Assembly: GCF_945952365.1 (NCBI RefSeq)
Contig: NZ_CAMFHX010000024.1
Span: forward strand, 1-38,774
DNA length: 38,774 bases
From: an uncultured Cetobacterium sp.
GTDB taxonomy: Bacteria > Fusobacteriota > Fusobacteriia > Fusobacteriales > Fusobacteriaceae
Direction of reading: 5' to 3'
Notes under the pieces: model-generated
What the model was told of the DNA's origin: nothing
Databases searched by the model: none
Seen by the model: the letters and a program-made list of their open reading frames with translations, nothing else
Translations under genes and position numbers: made by a program
Shown here: positions 16,763 to 23,657 of the stretch, piece by piece
How positions within the stretch are numbered: position 1 is the stretch's first letter
How the letters are laid out: each line of letters starts with the position of its first letter

Positions 16763-17692
16763 ATGAAAAAAATATTAGCTTTATTAGCAGTAGTTATAGC
16801 GGTTTGTATAGGAGCATTTTTCTATTTATCAGGTGGAACAGAGGAAACTACGCCTGTAGAAAAAATAACAATTAACCATGTGATGGGAACTACTGAGGTT
16901 CCAAAAAATCCAACAAGAGTAATTGTGTTTGATTACGGAATTGTAGAGATGTTAGATACTGTAGGTGTTGAGGTTATAGGATTACCAAAAGATAGTTTAC
17001 CTAAATTCTTAGAAAAGTTTAAGGATGAAAAATATGTAAATGTTGGAGGATTAAAAGATCCTAATTTAGAAAAAATATATGAGTTAAAGCCAGATTTAAT
17101 AATTGTAGCGGGAAGACAAGAACCTTTCTACGATCAATTATCTAAAATAGCTCCAACAGTTGGATTAACAACAACAGGAGATGACTATTTAGATACTTTA
17201 AAAGTAAATGTAAAAATGATGGGAGAAATATTCTCTAAGCAAGTTGAATTAAATAAAGAGTTAGCAACTTTAGAAACTAACTTAAAAGAGGTTAAAGATA
17301 AAGTAGAATCTCAAAATTTAAATGCTTTAGTGGTTCTTTCAAACAACGGAAAGTTATCAGCTTATGGATTAAAATCAAGATTTGCAATTATTCATGATCA
17401 CTTTGGATTTAAAACAGTAGAGGATATCGCTGCTTCAACTCATGGAAGTAAAGTTAACTTTGAATATCTTTTAGAAAAAAATCCAAACTACATCTTTGTA
17501 GTAGATAGAAATGCTGTAAATGGTGGAGAAGTATCAGCAAATAAAGCTTTCGATAACGATATTGTAAAAGCAACAGATGCTTATAAAAATGGAAATATTA
17601 TATTCTTAGATGCAGAGACTTGGTACACTGCAACTGGTGGGATAAAAACAACTCAAAAAATGATTGATGAAGTTAAAGCTGGATTAAAGTAA
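16763..17692 (+). CDS. Siderophore-binding protein of the ABC importer (FatB/YclQ type)
   Basis: A 309-aa periplasmic binding protein of the helical-backbone (type III) class. A hydrophobic N-terminal segment (residues 3-20) is followed by NPTRVIVFDYGIVEMLDTVGVEVIGLP, LEKIYELKPDLIIVAGRQEP and FVVDRNAVNG, which are characteristic of FatB/YclQ/CeuE proteins. The N-terminal Cys (IAVC) has Val at -1, which is a poor lipobox, so the protein may be membrane-anchored by an uncleaved helix or be released by signal peptidase I. It starts 9 bases after the ATPase stop with AGGAGG and ends the operon at a strong terminator. The ligand is inferred from family only. Confidence 0.93.
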   Translation: MKKILALLAVVIAVCIGAFFYLSGGTEETTPVEKITINHVMGTTEVPKNPTRVIVFDYGIVEMLDTVGVEVIGLPKDSLPKFLEKFKDEKYVNVGGLKDPNLEKIYELKPDLIIVAGRQEPFYDQLSKIAPTVGLTTTGDDYLDTLKVNVKMMGEIFSKQVELNKELATLETNLKEVKDKVESQNLNALVVLSNNGKLSAYGLKSRFAIIHDHFGFKTVEDIAASTHGSKVNFEYLLEKNPNYIFVVDRNAVNGGEVSANKAFDNDIVKATDAYKNGNIIFLDAETWYTATGGIKTTQKMIDEVKAGLK

Positions 17693-17707
17693 TTAAAATG
17701 AAAAATA

Positions 17708-17749
17708 AAAAGCACAGTTGGATTAAATAAATCTTCCTGTGCTTTTTTT
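17708..17749 (+). terminator. Terminator of the siderophore operon
   Basis: Stem AAAAGCACAG (17708-17717) / CTGTGCTTTT (17737-17746) continuing into T7. The adjacent T-tract end TTTAT (17747-17751) is where the transposon's left end appears to begin. Confidence 0.85.
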
Positions 17750-17757
17750 ATCAAAAC

Positions 17758-17804
17758 GCCCCGAGAAAACCTCTTCCTCTATTAGGGAGAGGATGAATCG
17801 GGGC
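17758..17804. repeat. IS left-end double hairpin
   Basis: Outer stem GCCCCGA (17758-17764) / TCGGGGC (17798-17804) encloses an inner stem CCTCTTCCT (17770-17778) / AGGGAGAGG (17784-17792) with loop CTATT. The loop is identical to that of the right-end hairpin, so it is the likely TnpA recognition structure. Confidence 0.75.
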
Positions 17805-17811
17805 AATCTTT

Positions 17812-18073
17812 TTAGTTTTCAGTTCCTTGCGATTCAATATACCGCTTGATAGTTTCAATTGTTGCTCCACCAGTGCTTAATATGCAAATGGTCTTCTTCT
17901 CCATTTACCTCTAAAACACTACCGCCTTTGACACTTAATAATCTCTTTGATATTTCTTTTAAATCTTCCAAAACATCCTCATTAATACATTTTCTACGAT
18001 ATTTTGTAATTACAACTAAATGATAAGTTAAATTGTAGATAGAATGTCTATTCTTTTTAAATTCAGTATTCAT
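17812..18073 (-). pseudogene. tnpA: tnpA, IS200/IS605 Y1 (HUH) transposase, internally deleted and frameshifted
   Basis: The start is at ATG 18073: MNTEFKKNRHSIYNLTYHLV, then VITKYRRK and VNGEEDHLHI, whose His-hydrophobic-His is the HUH metal site (17879-17890). Immediately after, the frame breaks at 17878. A different frame continues with STGGATIETIKRYIES to a TAA at 17812, which is the C-terminal helix carrying the catalytic Tyr (RYIES). The middle of the protein, roughly 50 residues compared with a normal 150-aa TnpA, is missing. Both catalytic parts survive but not in one frame, so the element cannot move by its own transposase. The start is divergent from tnpB with about 80 bases between them. 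Confidence 0.88.
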
Positions 18074-18151
18074 AACCACGCACTCCTTTACAACTAATTT
18101 TAAATATGGTATTATCATAGCATATAAAATTTAAAAATGGAGGTGAAAACT

Positions 18152-19267
18152 ATGAAGACATATAATTTAGCTTTTAAATATAGAATCTATCCTAATGAAA
18201 CTCAAGCGAATACAATTAATCAAACTTTTGGTTGCACTAGACTTGTGTATAATAGATTTTTGGGTCAAAGAAAAGAATTGTATGAGACAGAGAAAAAATC
18301 TGTAACTTACAATACCCAAGCTAAAGAGCTTGTACCGCTTAAACTTGAACTACCATTCTTGAAAGAGGTTGATTCAATCGCATTACAGCAAGCACTTAAA
18401 AATTTAGAAACTGCATATAAGAATTTCTTTCAAAAGAGAACTAGCTTTCCTAAGTTTAAATCTAAAAGGTCAACTAGAAAATCGTACAATACAGTATCTA
18501 CAAGTAATAATATTAGAGTTGAAGGAAATTTTCTGAAACTTCCAAAGCTAGGTTTAGTTAAAATTAAACTTCATAGACAGATACCTCAAAATTATGTGAT
18601 TAAATCAGCTACCATTAGCCAAGAGCCTAACGGTGCTTACTACGTTTCTTTACTAACTGAATTTGAAAAGGATATTAAAGAAGTTCCAAGCGATAATAAT
18701 ATTGTTGGGCTTGATTTTGCTATGTCTGAACTTTTTGTTAGCTCCGATAACCAAAGGGCTGACTATCCTAGATTTTTTAGAAAGTTAGAAGCTAAACTCG
18801 TTAAAGCTCAAAGAGAATTATCAAGAAAAGTTAAGTTCTCCCAAAATTGGTATAAAGCAAAATTAAAAGTTGCTAAAATTCATAACCTTATCAAAAACAA
18901 TAGAAAAGATTTTTTACACAAATTATCAACTGAACTTGTAACTAAGTATAACGCGATAATACTTGAAGACCTTAACATGAAAGGCATGAGTCAAGCGTTG
19001 AATTTTGGTAAATCTGTCGCTGATAACGGCTGGGGAATATTTACAACTATGCTCCAATACAAATCAATGTTTTTAGGAAAACAAGTAATTAAAATTGACA
19101 AGTGGTTTCCATCGTCAAAAACTTGTTCATTTTGTGGTTCAGTAAAAACTGAACTGCCACTATCTTCAAGAGTTTACAAATGCAATGAATGTAACTCAGA
19201 GATAGATAGAGACTTAAACGCAAGTATAAATATTCGTGAGGTTGGTAGAGAGCTACTAGCCTATTAA
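18152..19267 (+). CDS. tnpB: TnpB, RNA-guided nuclease of the IS605 element
   Basis: A 371-aa TnpB, full length. The RuvC-like nuclease residues are all present: Asp188 in NIVGLDFAMSE, Glu272 in AIILEDLNMKG, and Asp354 in EIDRDLNASINI. The zinc finger has Cys325/328 (TCSFCG) and Cys344/347 (KCNEC). The N-terminal helix-turn region (YRIYPNETQANTINQTFGC) and the WED-like part with NFFQKRTSFPKFKSK are typical. ATG 18152 is chosen with GGAGGTG upstream; an earlier ATG (18137) overlaps that SD. By family, TnpB uses an omega-RNA made from the element's right end to cut the re-closed donor site. Here it outlives a dead tnpA. Confidence 0.95.
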   Translation: MKTYNLAFKYRIYPNETQANTINQTFGCTRLVYNRFLGQRKELYETEKKSVTYNTQAKELVPLKLELPFLKEVDSIALQQALKNLETAYKNFFQKRTSFPKFKSKRSTRKSYNTVSTSNNIRVEGNFLKLPKLGLVKIKLHRQIPQNYVIKSATISQEPNGAYYVSLLTEFEKDIKEVPSDNNIVGLDFAMSELFVSSDNQRADYPRFFRKLEAKLVKAQRELSRKVKFSQNWYKAKLKVAKIHNLIKNNRKDFLHKLSTELVTKYNAIILEDLNMKGMSQALNFGKSVADNGWGIFTTMLQYKSMFLGKQVIKIDKWFPSSKTCSFCGSVKTELPLSSRVYKCNECNSEIDRDLNASINIREVGRELLAY

Positions 19268-19392
19268 AACATATAACAGGGTAGGAACTACCCACAGAGC
19301 GTGATTAATATATCTGACATGAGTCAGATACTTCCCACGAAGCCCCGCCCTCTATTAGGGCGGTGGTAGTTCACAACTTCATCATACAAACC
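19150..19392 (+). ncRNA. Predicted omega-RNA (reRNA) with guide
   Basis: By analogy with other IS605 elements, the omega-RNA covers the 3' end of tnpB and the right end. Hairpins seen: GGGTAG/CTACCC (19279-19293), TATCTGAC/GTCAGATA (19311-19330) and CCGCCCT/AGGGCGG (19345-19363). The scaffold should end at TTCAC (19374), and the guide would be the flanking sequence from 19375 on. That flank is the antisense strand of the truncated dehydrogenase gene. The 5' end is only approximate. Confidence 0.55.
19345..19374. repeat. IS right-end hairpin and cleavage site
   Basis: Stem CCGCCCT (19345-19351) / AGGGCGG (19357-19363), loop CTATT, then TGGTAGTTCAC. The TTCAC at 19370-19374 is the probable cleavage tetrad/pentad. 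Confidence 0.75.
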
Positions 19393-19527
19393 ATTTTTTT
19401 TAATACTATTTTTTCCGTAAAGAAGTAAAACTTTTGAAGCGTGTTTTTTAACCTCTTTTCCTACATTTGAAACCTGATTTTCTCCAAATAAAATTCTAGT
19501 TGGAACATCATAAATAAAATTTTTCAT
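19375..19527 (-). pseudogene. 5' fragment of an iron-containing alcohol dehydrogenase (butanol dehydrogenase type)
   Basis: The first 51 codons resemble the N terminus of group III (iron-type) alcohol dehydrogenases of the YugJ/Bdh kind: MKNFIYDVPTRILFGENQV, then a Rossmann-like KVLLLYGKNSIKKNGLYDEV. At 19374 the frame runs into the transposon right end and reads junk (VNYHRPNRGRG...) to a stop at 19324. A full enzyme is about 385 aa, so over 330 codons including all metal and NAD-binding parts are gone and are not seen on the other side of the element. The Crp/Fnr gene 11 bases upstream on the same strand was probably its operon partner. Confidence 0.85.
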
Positions 19528-19538
19528 AAACCCCTCCT

Positions 19539-20147
19539 CTATAAAATTTTGATAGAATTTCTATCTTTAGAAATAGTTTTATTTTTAACGTAAAAGGCTA
19601 TTATTCTAGTTAGGTTTCTATAACTTATATTCAATCTAGCTGAAAGTTCATCAAGGGATTTAAAGTTTATCTCTCCATCACTATCTTGAATATATTTTAG
19701 AAAAATATCTTTAGCTTTTAAAGTACTTTTATAAAATATAGCTTTATTGGTATTTAATAATTTTTTATTTCCTTCAATAGCTAAAAATTTCCAGAAATTT
19801 ATATTTTCATTTAAAAATTCTCTAGCGACAACAAAAGGAAGAAGGATTACACTCACATCATTTTTAGCAACAACATCAAATAATACCTCTTGCTTATTAA
19901 TAAATTCAATATCTCCAAAAATTTCTAAAGGTTTTAAGATATTTAAACAAACTTGATTTCCATTATCTAATATACACGAAACTTCAACAGTTCCTTCAAC
20001 AACGAAGTAAATACTGTTCGTTCCTTTGTGAGCTTCTAAAATATACTCTCCTTTTTTATAATGTCTGAGAAGCAGTTTTTCTTGAACTTCTTTAACTAAA
20101 ATTTCGTCTAATTTAAATAGACTTATATAATTAAGTATTTTATTCAT
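19539..20147 (-). CDS. Crp/Fnr-family transcriptional regulator (202 aa)
   Basis: An N-terminal cyclic-nucleotide-binding-like domain (residues about 8-120; YKKGEYILEAHKGTNSIYFVVEGTVEV and PLEIFGDIEF) joins a C-terminal helix-turn-helix (LDELSARLNISYRNLTRII, about 163-181). The recognition helix has SYRNLTR, unlike the RETVGR of E. coli CRP, so it should bind a different site. No Cys cluster for an Fe-S sensor is visible. It lies just upstream of, and in the same direction as, the truncated alcohol dehydrogenase. This suggests it once controlled, and was co-transcribed with, that gene. A near-palindrome GGCCATATGTCC lies 16 bases upstream of its start codon. Confidence 0.9.
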   Translation of the reverse strand: MNKILNYISLFKLDEILVKEVQEKLLLRHYKKGEYILEAHKGTNSIYFVVEGTVEVSCILDNGNQVCLNILKPLEIFGDIEFINKQEVLFDVVAKNDVSVILLPFVVAREFLNENINFWKFLAIEGNKKLLNTNKAIFYKSTLKAKDIFLKYIQDSDGEINFKSLDELSARLNISYRNLTRIIAFYVKNKTISKDRNSIKIL

Positions 20148-20162
20148 AAATTCTCCTTATTG

Positions 20163-20174
20163 GGCCATATGTCC
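20163..20174. promoter_or_regulatory. Near-palindrome upstream of the Crp/Fnr gene
   Basis: GGCCATATGTCC matches its reverse complement at 10 of 12 positions and sits in the short leader of the regulator gene. It is a weak candidate for an autoregulatory operator. Confidence 0.3.
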
Positions 20175-20263
20175 TATCTATTGTATAAGAATTTATATAT
20201 CATAAAAATAGAAAAAATGCTAGAAAAATATATAAAATATGAAAATAAAACGAGGTGGAGTAT

Positions 20264-21577
20264 ATGAGAGCGGTAGATATTATTCAAAAAAAGAGAGACA
20301 ATATTGAACTTACATCAGAAGAGATGAGTTTTTTACTGGGAGAATATTTACAAAATAGAGTTCCTGATTACCAGATGTCATCATTTTTAATGGCTGTTTA
20401 TTTCAATGGAATGACTAAACCTGAGCTTAAAGTTTTTACAGAGCTTATGATGAATAGTGGTGAGATTATAAAATTTGATGGAATAGAAAAGTTCTTAATA
20501 GATAAACACTCTACAGGTGGAGTAGGAGATAAAACTACAATAGCTCTTGCAGGTCTTTTTGCAGCGTTCCACATAGGAACGGCAAAACTATCAGGAAGAG
20601 GTTTAGGGCACACAGGTGGAACGATAGATAAGTTTGAGGCTATTGATGGATTCCATTTCCCTGAAACTAGAGAAGAGTTAGTAAAAATGGTAAATAGTGT
20701 TGGAACAGGTATTATGGGATACTCTGATACAATTGTTCCTTTAGATAAAAAATTATACTCTCTAAGAGATGTAACCGCTACGGTATCGAGCATACCACTA
20801 ATAGCAAGTTCAATAATGAGTAAAAAGTTAGCTGTTTATGCAGATGGAATTATATTAGACGTTAAAGTTGGTTCTGGAGCTTTCATGAAAAACTTAGAAA
20901 CAGCTAAAGAGTTAGCAAGAACAATGATAGATATTGGAGATTCGTTTGATAGAAAAGTTGTAACTCTTCTAACGGATATGGATCAACCTTTAGGATATGC
21001 AGTTGGAAATAGTAATGAAATTATTGAGGCTATTGAAACTTTAAAAGGAAGAGGACCAGAGGATTTCACAGAACTTGTAGAAACTATAGTAGCGACAGCT
21101 CTTCAAATTAAGGGTGATGTAAAAACTTTAGAAGAGGGTAAAACTCTTGTTCATAAAGCTATCAAAAGTGGAGCTGCAATTCAGCACTTAAAAGATTTTA
21201 TAGAAGCTGCAGGGGGAAATCCAGCATTAGTTGATGATTACACACTTCTTCCAAGCTTTAAATCAGAATACTTCTTTAAAGCCAAAAAATCAGGATGGAT
21301 ATCTAAGATAGAAGCTGAAGAGATTGGAAAATCAGCTATGGTTTTAGGAGCTGGAAGAGCTACGAAAGAGGATGTAATAGATCATTCAGTTGGTGTTTTA
21401 TTGACGAAAAAAGTTGGAGATTATGTTGAAGCTGGAGAAATTTTAGCAATAGTTCAACATAATGATAAAAACTTAGAATCATCTATAAAGTTTTTAGAGG
21501 GTGCATATACAATAGTAGATGAAAAAGTAGAAAAAAATAAAGTTATTCTAGAAATTTTATCTAATATTGGGTTATAA
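20264..21577 (+). CDS. deoA: Pyrimidine-nucleoside phosphorylase
   Basis: Phosphorolysis of thymidine/uridine-type nucleosides to base and (deoxy)ribose-1-phosphate. The 437-aa length fits the family. Motifs: IDKHSTGGVGDKTT (phosphate-binding, near residues 80-93), the family signature SGRGLGHTGGTIDKFEAI (about 109-126), and the ADGIILDVKVGSGAFMK lid region. The C-terminal domain (SVGVLLTKKVGDYVEAGE) is the usual swivelling biotin-like fold. ATG 20264 is used because GAGGTGG lies 5 bases before it; GTG 20255 lies inside that SD. It may be Pdp (broad) rather than strict thymidine phosphorylase. Followed by deoC after 44 bases. Confidence 0.94.
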   Translation: MRAVDIIQKKRDNIELTSEEMSFLLGEYLQNRVPDYQMSSFLMAVYFNGMTKPELKVFTELMMNSGEIIKFDGIEKFLIDKHSTGGVGDKTTIALAGLFAAFHIGTAKLSGRGLGHTGGTIDKFEAIDGFHFPETREELVKMVNSVGTGIMGYSDTIVPLDKKLYSLRDVTATVSSIPLIASSIMSKKLAVYADGIILDVKVGSGAFMKNLETAKELARTMIDIGDSFDRKVVTLLTDMDQPLGYAVGNSNEIIEAIETLKGRGPEDFTELVETIVATALQIKGDVKTLEEGKTLVHKAIKSGAAIQHLKDFIEAAGGNPALVDDYTLLPSFKSEYFFKAKKSGWISKIEAEEIGKSAMVLGAGRATKEDVIDHSVGVLLTKKVGDYVEAGEILAIVQHNDKNLESSIKFLEGAYTIVDEKVEKNKVILEILSNIGL

Positions 21578-21621
21578 TAGGGTAATTAAATTTATAAAAA
21601 ATTTAGGAGGAAAGATAAAGA

Positions 21622-22287
21622 ATGAATTTAAGCAGATATATTGATCATACAGTATTAAAGGCTACAACAGAACCAAAGGATATTTTAAAGTTATGTAAGG
21701 AAGCTAAAGAGCACAACTTTTTCTCAGTTTGTGTAAATGGATCTTACGTTGCATTAGCAGCAAAAGAGTTAGAAGGATCAGAGGTTAAAGTTTGTTCTGT
21801 GATAGGATTCCCGCTAGGAGCAATGTCAACGGCTTCAAAAGTTTTCGAAGCAAAAACTGCTATAGAGGATGGAGCATCTGAGATTGATATGGTTATCAAT
21901 ATTGGAATGTTAAAAGCTGGAGAAACTGAGTATGTAAAAAATGAAATAGCAGCTATAAAAGAAGCTATTGGAAGTAACGTTTTAAAAGTTATAATTGAAA
22001 ACTGTTACCTTACAGATAACGAGAAAAAAGTTGCTACTGCACTTTGCTTAGATGCAAAGGCTGATTTTGTAAAAACATCTACAGGGTTTGGAACAGGTGG
22101 AGCTACATTTGAAGATATCGCACTAATGAAAGAGATTGTTGGAGATAAAGCTGAACTAAAAGCTGCAGGTGGAGTTAGAGATTTAGCTACTGCAGAAAAG
22201 TTTATATCTTTAGGTGTAACAAGATTAGGGACAAGTTCTGGAGTTGAATTGGTGACTACAGGAACTGCAGATCCAAACAAATACTAA
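21622..22287 (+). CDS. deoC: Deoxyribose-phosphate aldolase
   Basis: Class I aldolase splitting 2-deoxyribose-5-phosphate to glyceraldehyde-3-phosphate and acetaldehyde, the last step of deoxynucleoside use. At 221 aa it has IDHTVLKA at the N terminus, the catalytic Asp in EIDMVINIG (about residue 89), and Schiff-base Lys151 in DFVKTSTGFGTGGAT. Another conserved Lys lies in ELKAAGGVRD. It is in an operon with deoA; AGGAGG precedes it, and the next gene starts 2 bases after the stop. No phosphopentomutase gene (deoB) is in the window. Confidence 0.97.
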   Translation: MNLSRYIDHTVLKATTEPKDILKLCKEAKEHNFFSVCVNGSYVALAAKELEGSEVKVCSVIGFPLGAMSTASKVFEAKTAIEDGASEIDMVINIGMLKAGETEYVKNEIAAIKEAIGSNVLKVIIENCYLTDNEKKVATALCLDAKADFVKTSTGFGTGGATFEDIALMKEIVGDKAELKAAGGVRDLATAEKFISLGVTRLGTSSGVELVTTGTADPNKY

Positions 22288-22288
22288 T

Positions 22289-22954
22289 ATGAATACAGAC
22301 TATTTAAACAGTTTTTTAGGAAAAGAGTGTTTGAATGATTTATTAAGAGTTTCTCACTGCCAAGAATATAAAGTAGGGGAAACTCTTTTTTTAGAACACT
22401 CTTTTTGTGAAAATGTATATTTTGTAATCAGTGGAAATGTTACAGTTTATAAAGATAATTCAGATGGAAAAAGAAAAATAATCTATCTTTTAGGAGAGGA
22501 TTCATTTTTAAATGATACGATGGTATATGATGAGAGTGAAAAAACTAGTGTGAGTTGTGATGCTTTTACAGATGTAAAAACTTTAGTCATTCCAGTTAAA
22601 GAGCTTAGAAGATTGATTGTAAAACATCCTGATTTAGCGATATTAATAATAAAATCTCTTTCAAAAAAAACAAAACGTTTGTATAGACAACTAAAAAATA
22701 CAACAACAATCTCTATGGATAAAAAAATTGCAGCAAAATTGTGGAAACTTGCAAAAGATTTTGGCTATGAAGCAAATGAGTATCATGGATTTACAGTAAA
22801 AGTAAATAACACATATCTAGCAGATATGCTTGGAACAAATAGAGAGACTGTTTCAAGAGGAGTAAAAAAGTTAAAAGAGTTAGGATTAGTAAAAGTTGAA
22901 AACAACTCAATTTTTATTTTAAAATCTAAAATAAAAGATTTCTACAGAGAGTAG
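22289..22954 (+). CDS. Crp/Fnr-family regulator co-transcribed with deoAC (221 aa)
   Basis: A cNMP-binding-like sensor domain (residues about 10-120; CENVYFVISGNVTVYKDNSDGKRKIIYLLGEDSF) is followed by a dimer helix and a winged HTH (NTYLADMLGTNRETVSRGVKKLKELGLV, 174-201). The recognition helix RETVSR (185-190) matches the Arg-Glu-x-x-x-Arg pattern with which E. coli CRP reads GTGA half-sites. Only isolated Cys residues occur, so an Fnr-type Fe-S cluster is unlikely. It starts 2 bases after deoC with no SD of its own, so it depends on deoC translation. A perfect TGTGA-N6-TCACA site occurs about 620 bases downstream, before asrABC. Confidence 0.92.
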   Translation: MNTDYLNSFLGKECLNDLLRVSHCQEYKVGETLFLEHSFCENVYFVISGNVTVYKDNSDGKRKIIYLLGEDSFLNDTMVYDESEKTSVSCDAFTDVKTLVIPVKELRRLIVKHPDLAILIIKSLSKKTKRLYRQLKNTTTISMDKKIAAKLWKLAKDFGYEANEYHGFTVKVNNTYLADMLGTNRETVSRGVKKLKELGLVKVENNSIFILKSKIKDFYRE

Positions 22955-23006
22955 GATATGAGGTAAAGAAAGCGTAAAAGTAAAGGTAGGAATACTTTCA
23001 AAATTA

Positions 23007-23015
23007 TGCTATAAT
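23007..23015 (+). promoter_or_regulatory. Extended -10 promoter for the DUF1456 gene
   Basis: TGCTATAAT, a TGn-extended consensus -10 box, with a poor -35. AGGAGG precedes the ATG at 23048. Confidence 0.55.
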
Positions 23016-23047
23016 TATGAGTAAATTTAAAATATCAGGAGGAATAA

Positions 23048-23527
23048 ATGACAAATAATGACGTTCTAAGAAGAGTTAGATACGCTTTAAGAATAAATGA
23101 TAAAGCTATGCTAGAAGTTTTCAAATTAGGAGGGGTAAAACTTTCTTTAGAGGAGTTAACAGCTTTTTTAAGTAAGCCTGAAGATGATAACTTCAAAACT
23201 TGTAATAATCAAACTTTAGATATGTTCTTAACTGGACTTATCACTTATAAGAGAGGACCACAAAAAGTTGGAACTCCAAGAGTTGAAGAACCTGTAGTAA
23301 ATAACAAGAACATAAACAACCACATTTTAAGAAAGTTAAAAATAGCTTTAGCTTTCAGAAGTGAGGATATGATAGATGCATTCGAAACAGGTGGACTTAA
23401 GATGTCTGAATCAGAATTAAGTGCTATTTTCAGAAGACCAGATCACAAAAATTATAGAGAAGCTGGAGATAAATATGTTAGAGTATTTATAAAGGGAATC
23501 ACTGAACTTTTCAGAGGAGAAAAATAA
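23048..23527 (+). CDS. DUF1456 (YehS-like) protein
   Basis: A 159-aa cytoplasmic protein made of two DUF1456 repeats. Repeat 1 (residues about 3-70) starts NDVLRRVRYALRINDKAMLEVFKLGG, and repeat 2 (about 91-156) starts NHILRKLKIALAFRSEDMIDAFETGG. Each ends in a segment like FLSKPEDDNFK / FRRPDHKNYR before a helix. E. coli YehS has the same two-repeat form. No biochemical role is established. It is monocistronic, between the deo operon and the asr genes, and runs up to a hairpin-plus-T-tract that probably ends its transcript. Confidence 0.93.
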   Translation: MTNNDVLRRVRYALRINDKAMLEVFKLGGVKLSLEELTAFLSKPEDDNFKTCNNQTLDMFLTGLITYKRGPQKVGTPRVEEPVVNNKNINNHILRKLKIALAFRSEDMIDAFETGGLKMSESELSAIFRRPDHKNYREAGDKYVRVFIKGITELFRGEK

Positions 23528-23576
23528 TAAGATTACAAATTGATCTTAAAAAAATTTATTTTTTGTCAATATAGAG

Positions 23577-23605
23577 ATGTGTGACTAGAGTCACACATTT
23601 TTTTC
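23577..23605 (+). terminator. Hairpin plus T-run that also contains a perfect CRP-consensus palindrome
   Basis: A 9-bp inverted repeat with 4-base loop (23577-23598) followed by T7 acts as a terminator for the DUF1456 gene. Its core TGTGACTAGAGTCACA (23580-23595) is exactly TGTGA-N6-TCACA, the CRP half-site layout. A TAGAAT -10 box at 23618-23623 places the palindrome centre near -42 relative to the expected asrABC start, close to a class II activator position. Terminator function is well supported; operator function is inferred. Confidence 0.75.
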
Positions 23606-23657
23606 TATATAAAGTAATAGAATGAAATATAAAAAATACTCAATAAGAGGTGAAGAG

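Larger units (their letters stand above)
17752..19374 (+). mobile_element. IS200/IS605-family element, tnpA defective, tnpB intact
   Basis: About 1.62 kb with divergent tnpA (minus, broken) and tnpB (plus). There are no terminal inverted repeats. Instead, each end has a subterminal hairpin sharing CCTCTATTAGGG in loop and stem, as expected for Y1-transposase substrates. The right boundary is set at TTCAC (19370-19374), where reading-frame homology to an alcohol dehydrogenase begins. The left boundary, after TTTAT at 17751, is less certain. The element sits between the siderophore operon's T-tract and a truncated dehydrogenase gene. The rest of that gene is not on the left side, so a deletion or rearrangement accompanied or followed insertion. 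Confidence 0.88.

Noticed and set aside
17855-18118. An apparently intact 87-aa minus-strand ORF
   Set aside because: It is the N-terminal half of TnpA reading past a deletion junction at 17878 into the wrong frame; reported as a pseudogene.
19324-19527. A 67-aa minus-strand ORF that looks like a small gene
   Set aside because: Only codons 1-51 are dehydrogenase; the rest is translated transposon right end.
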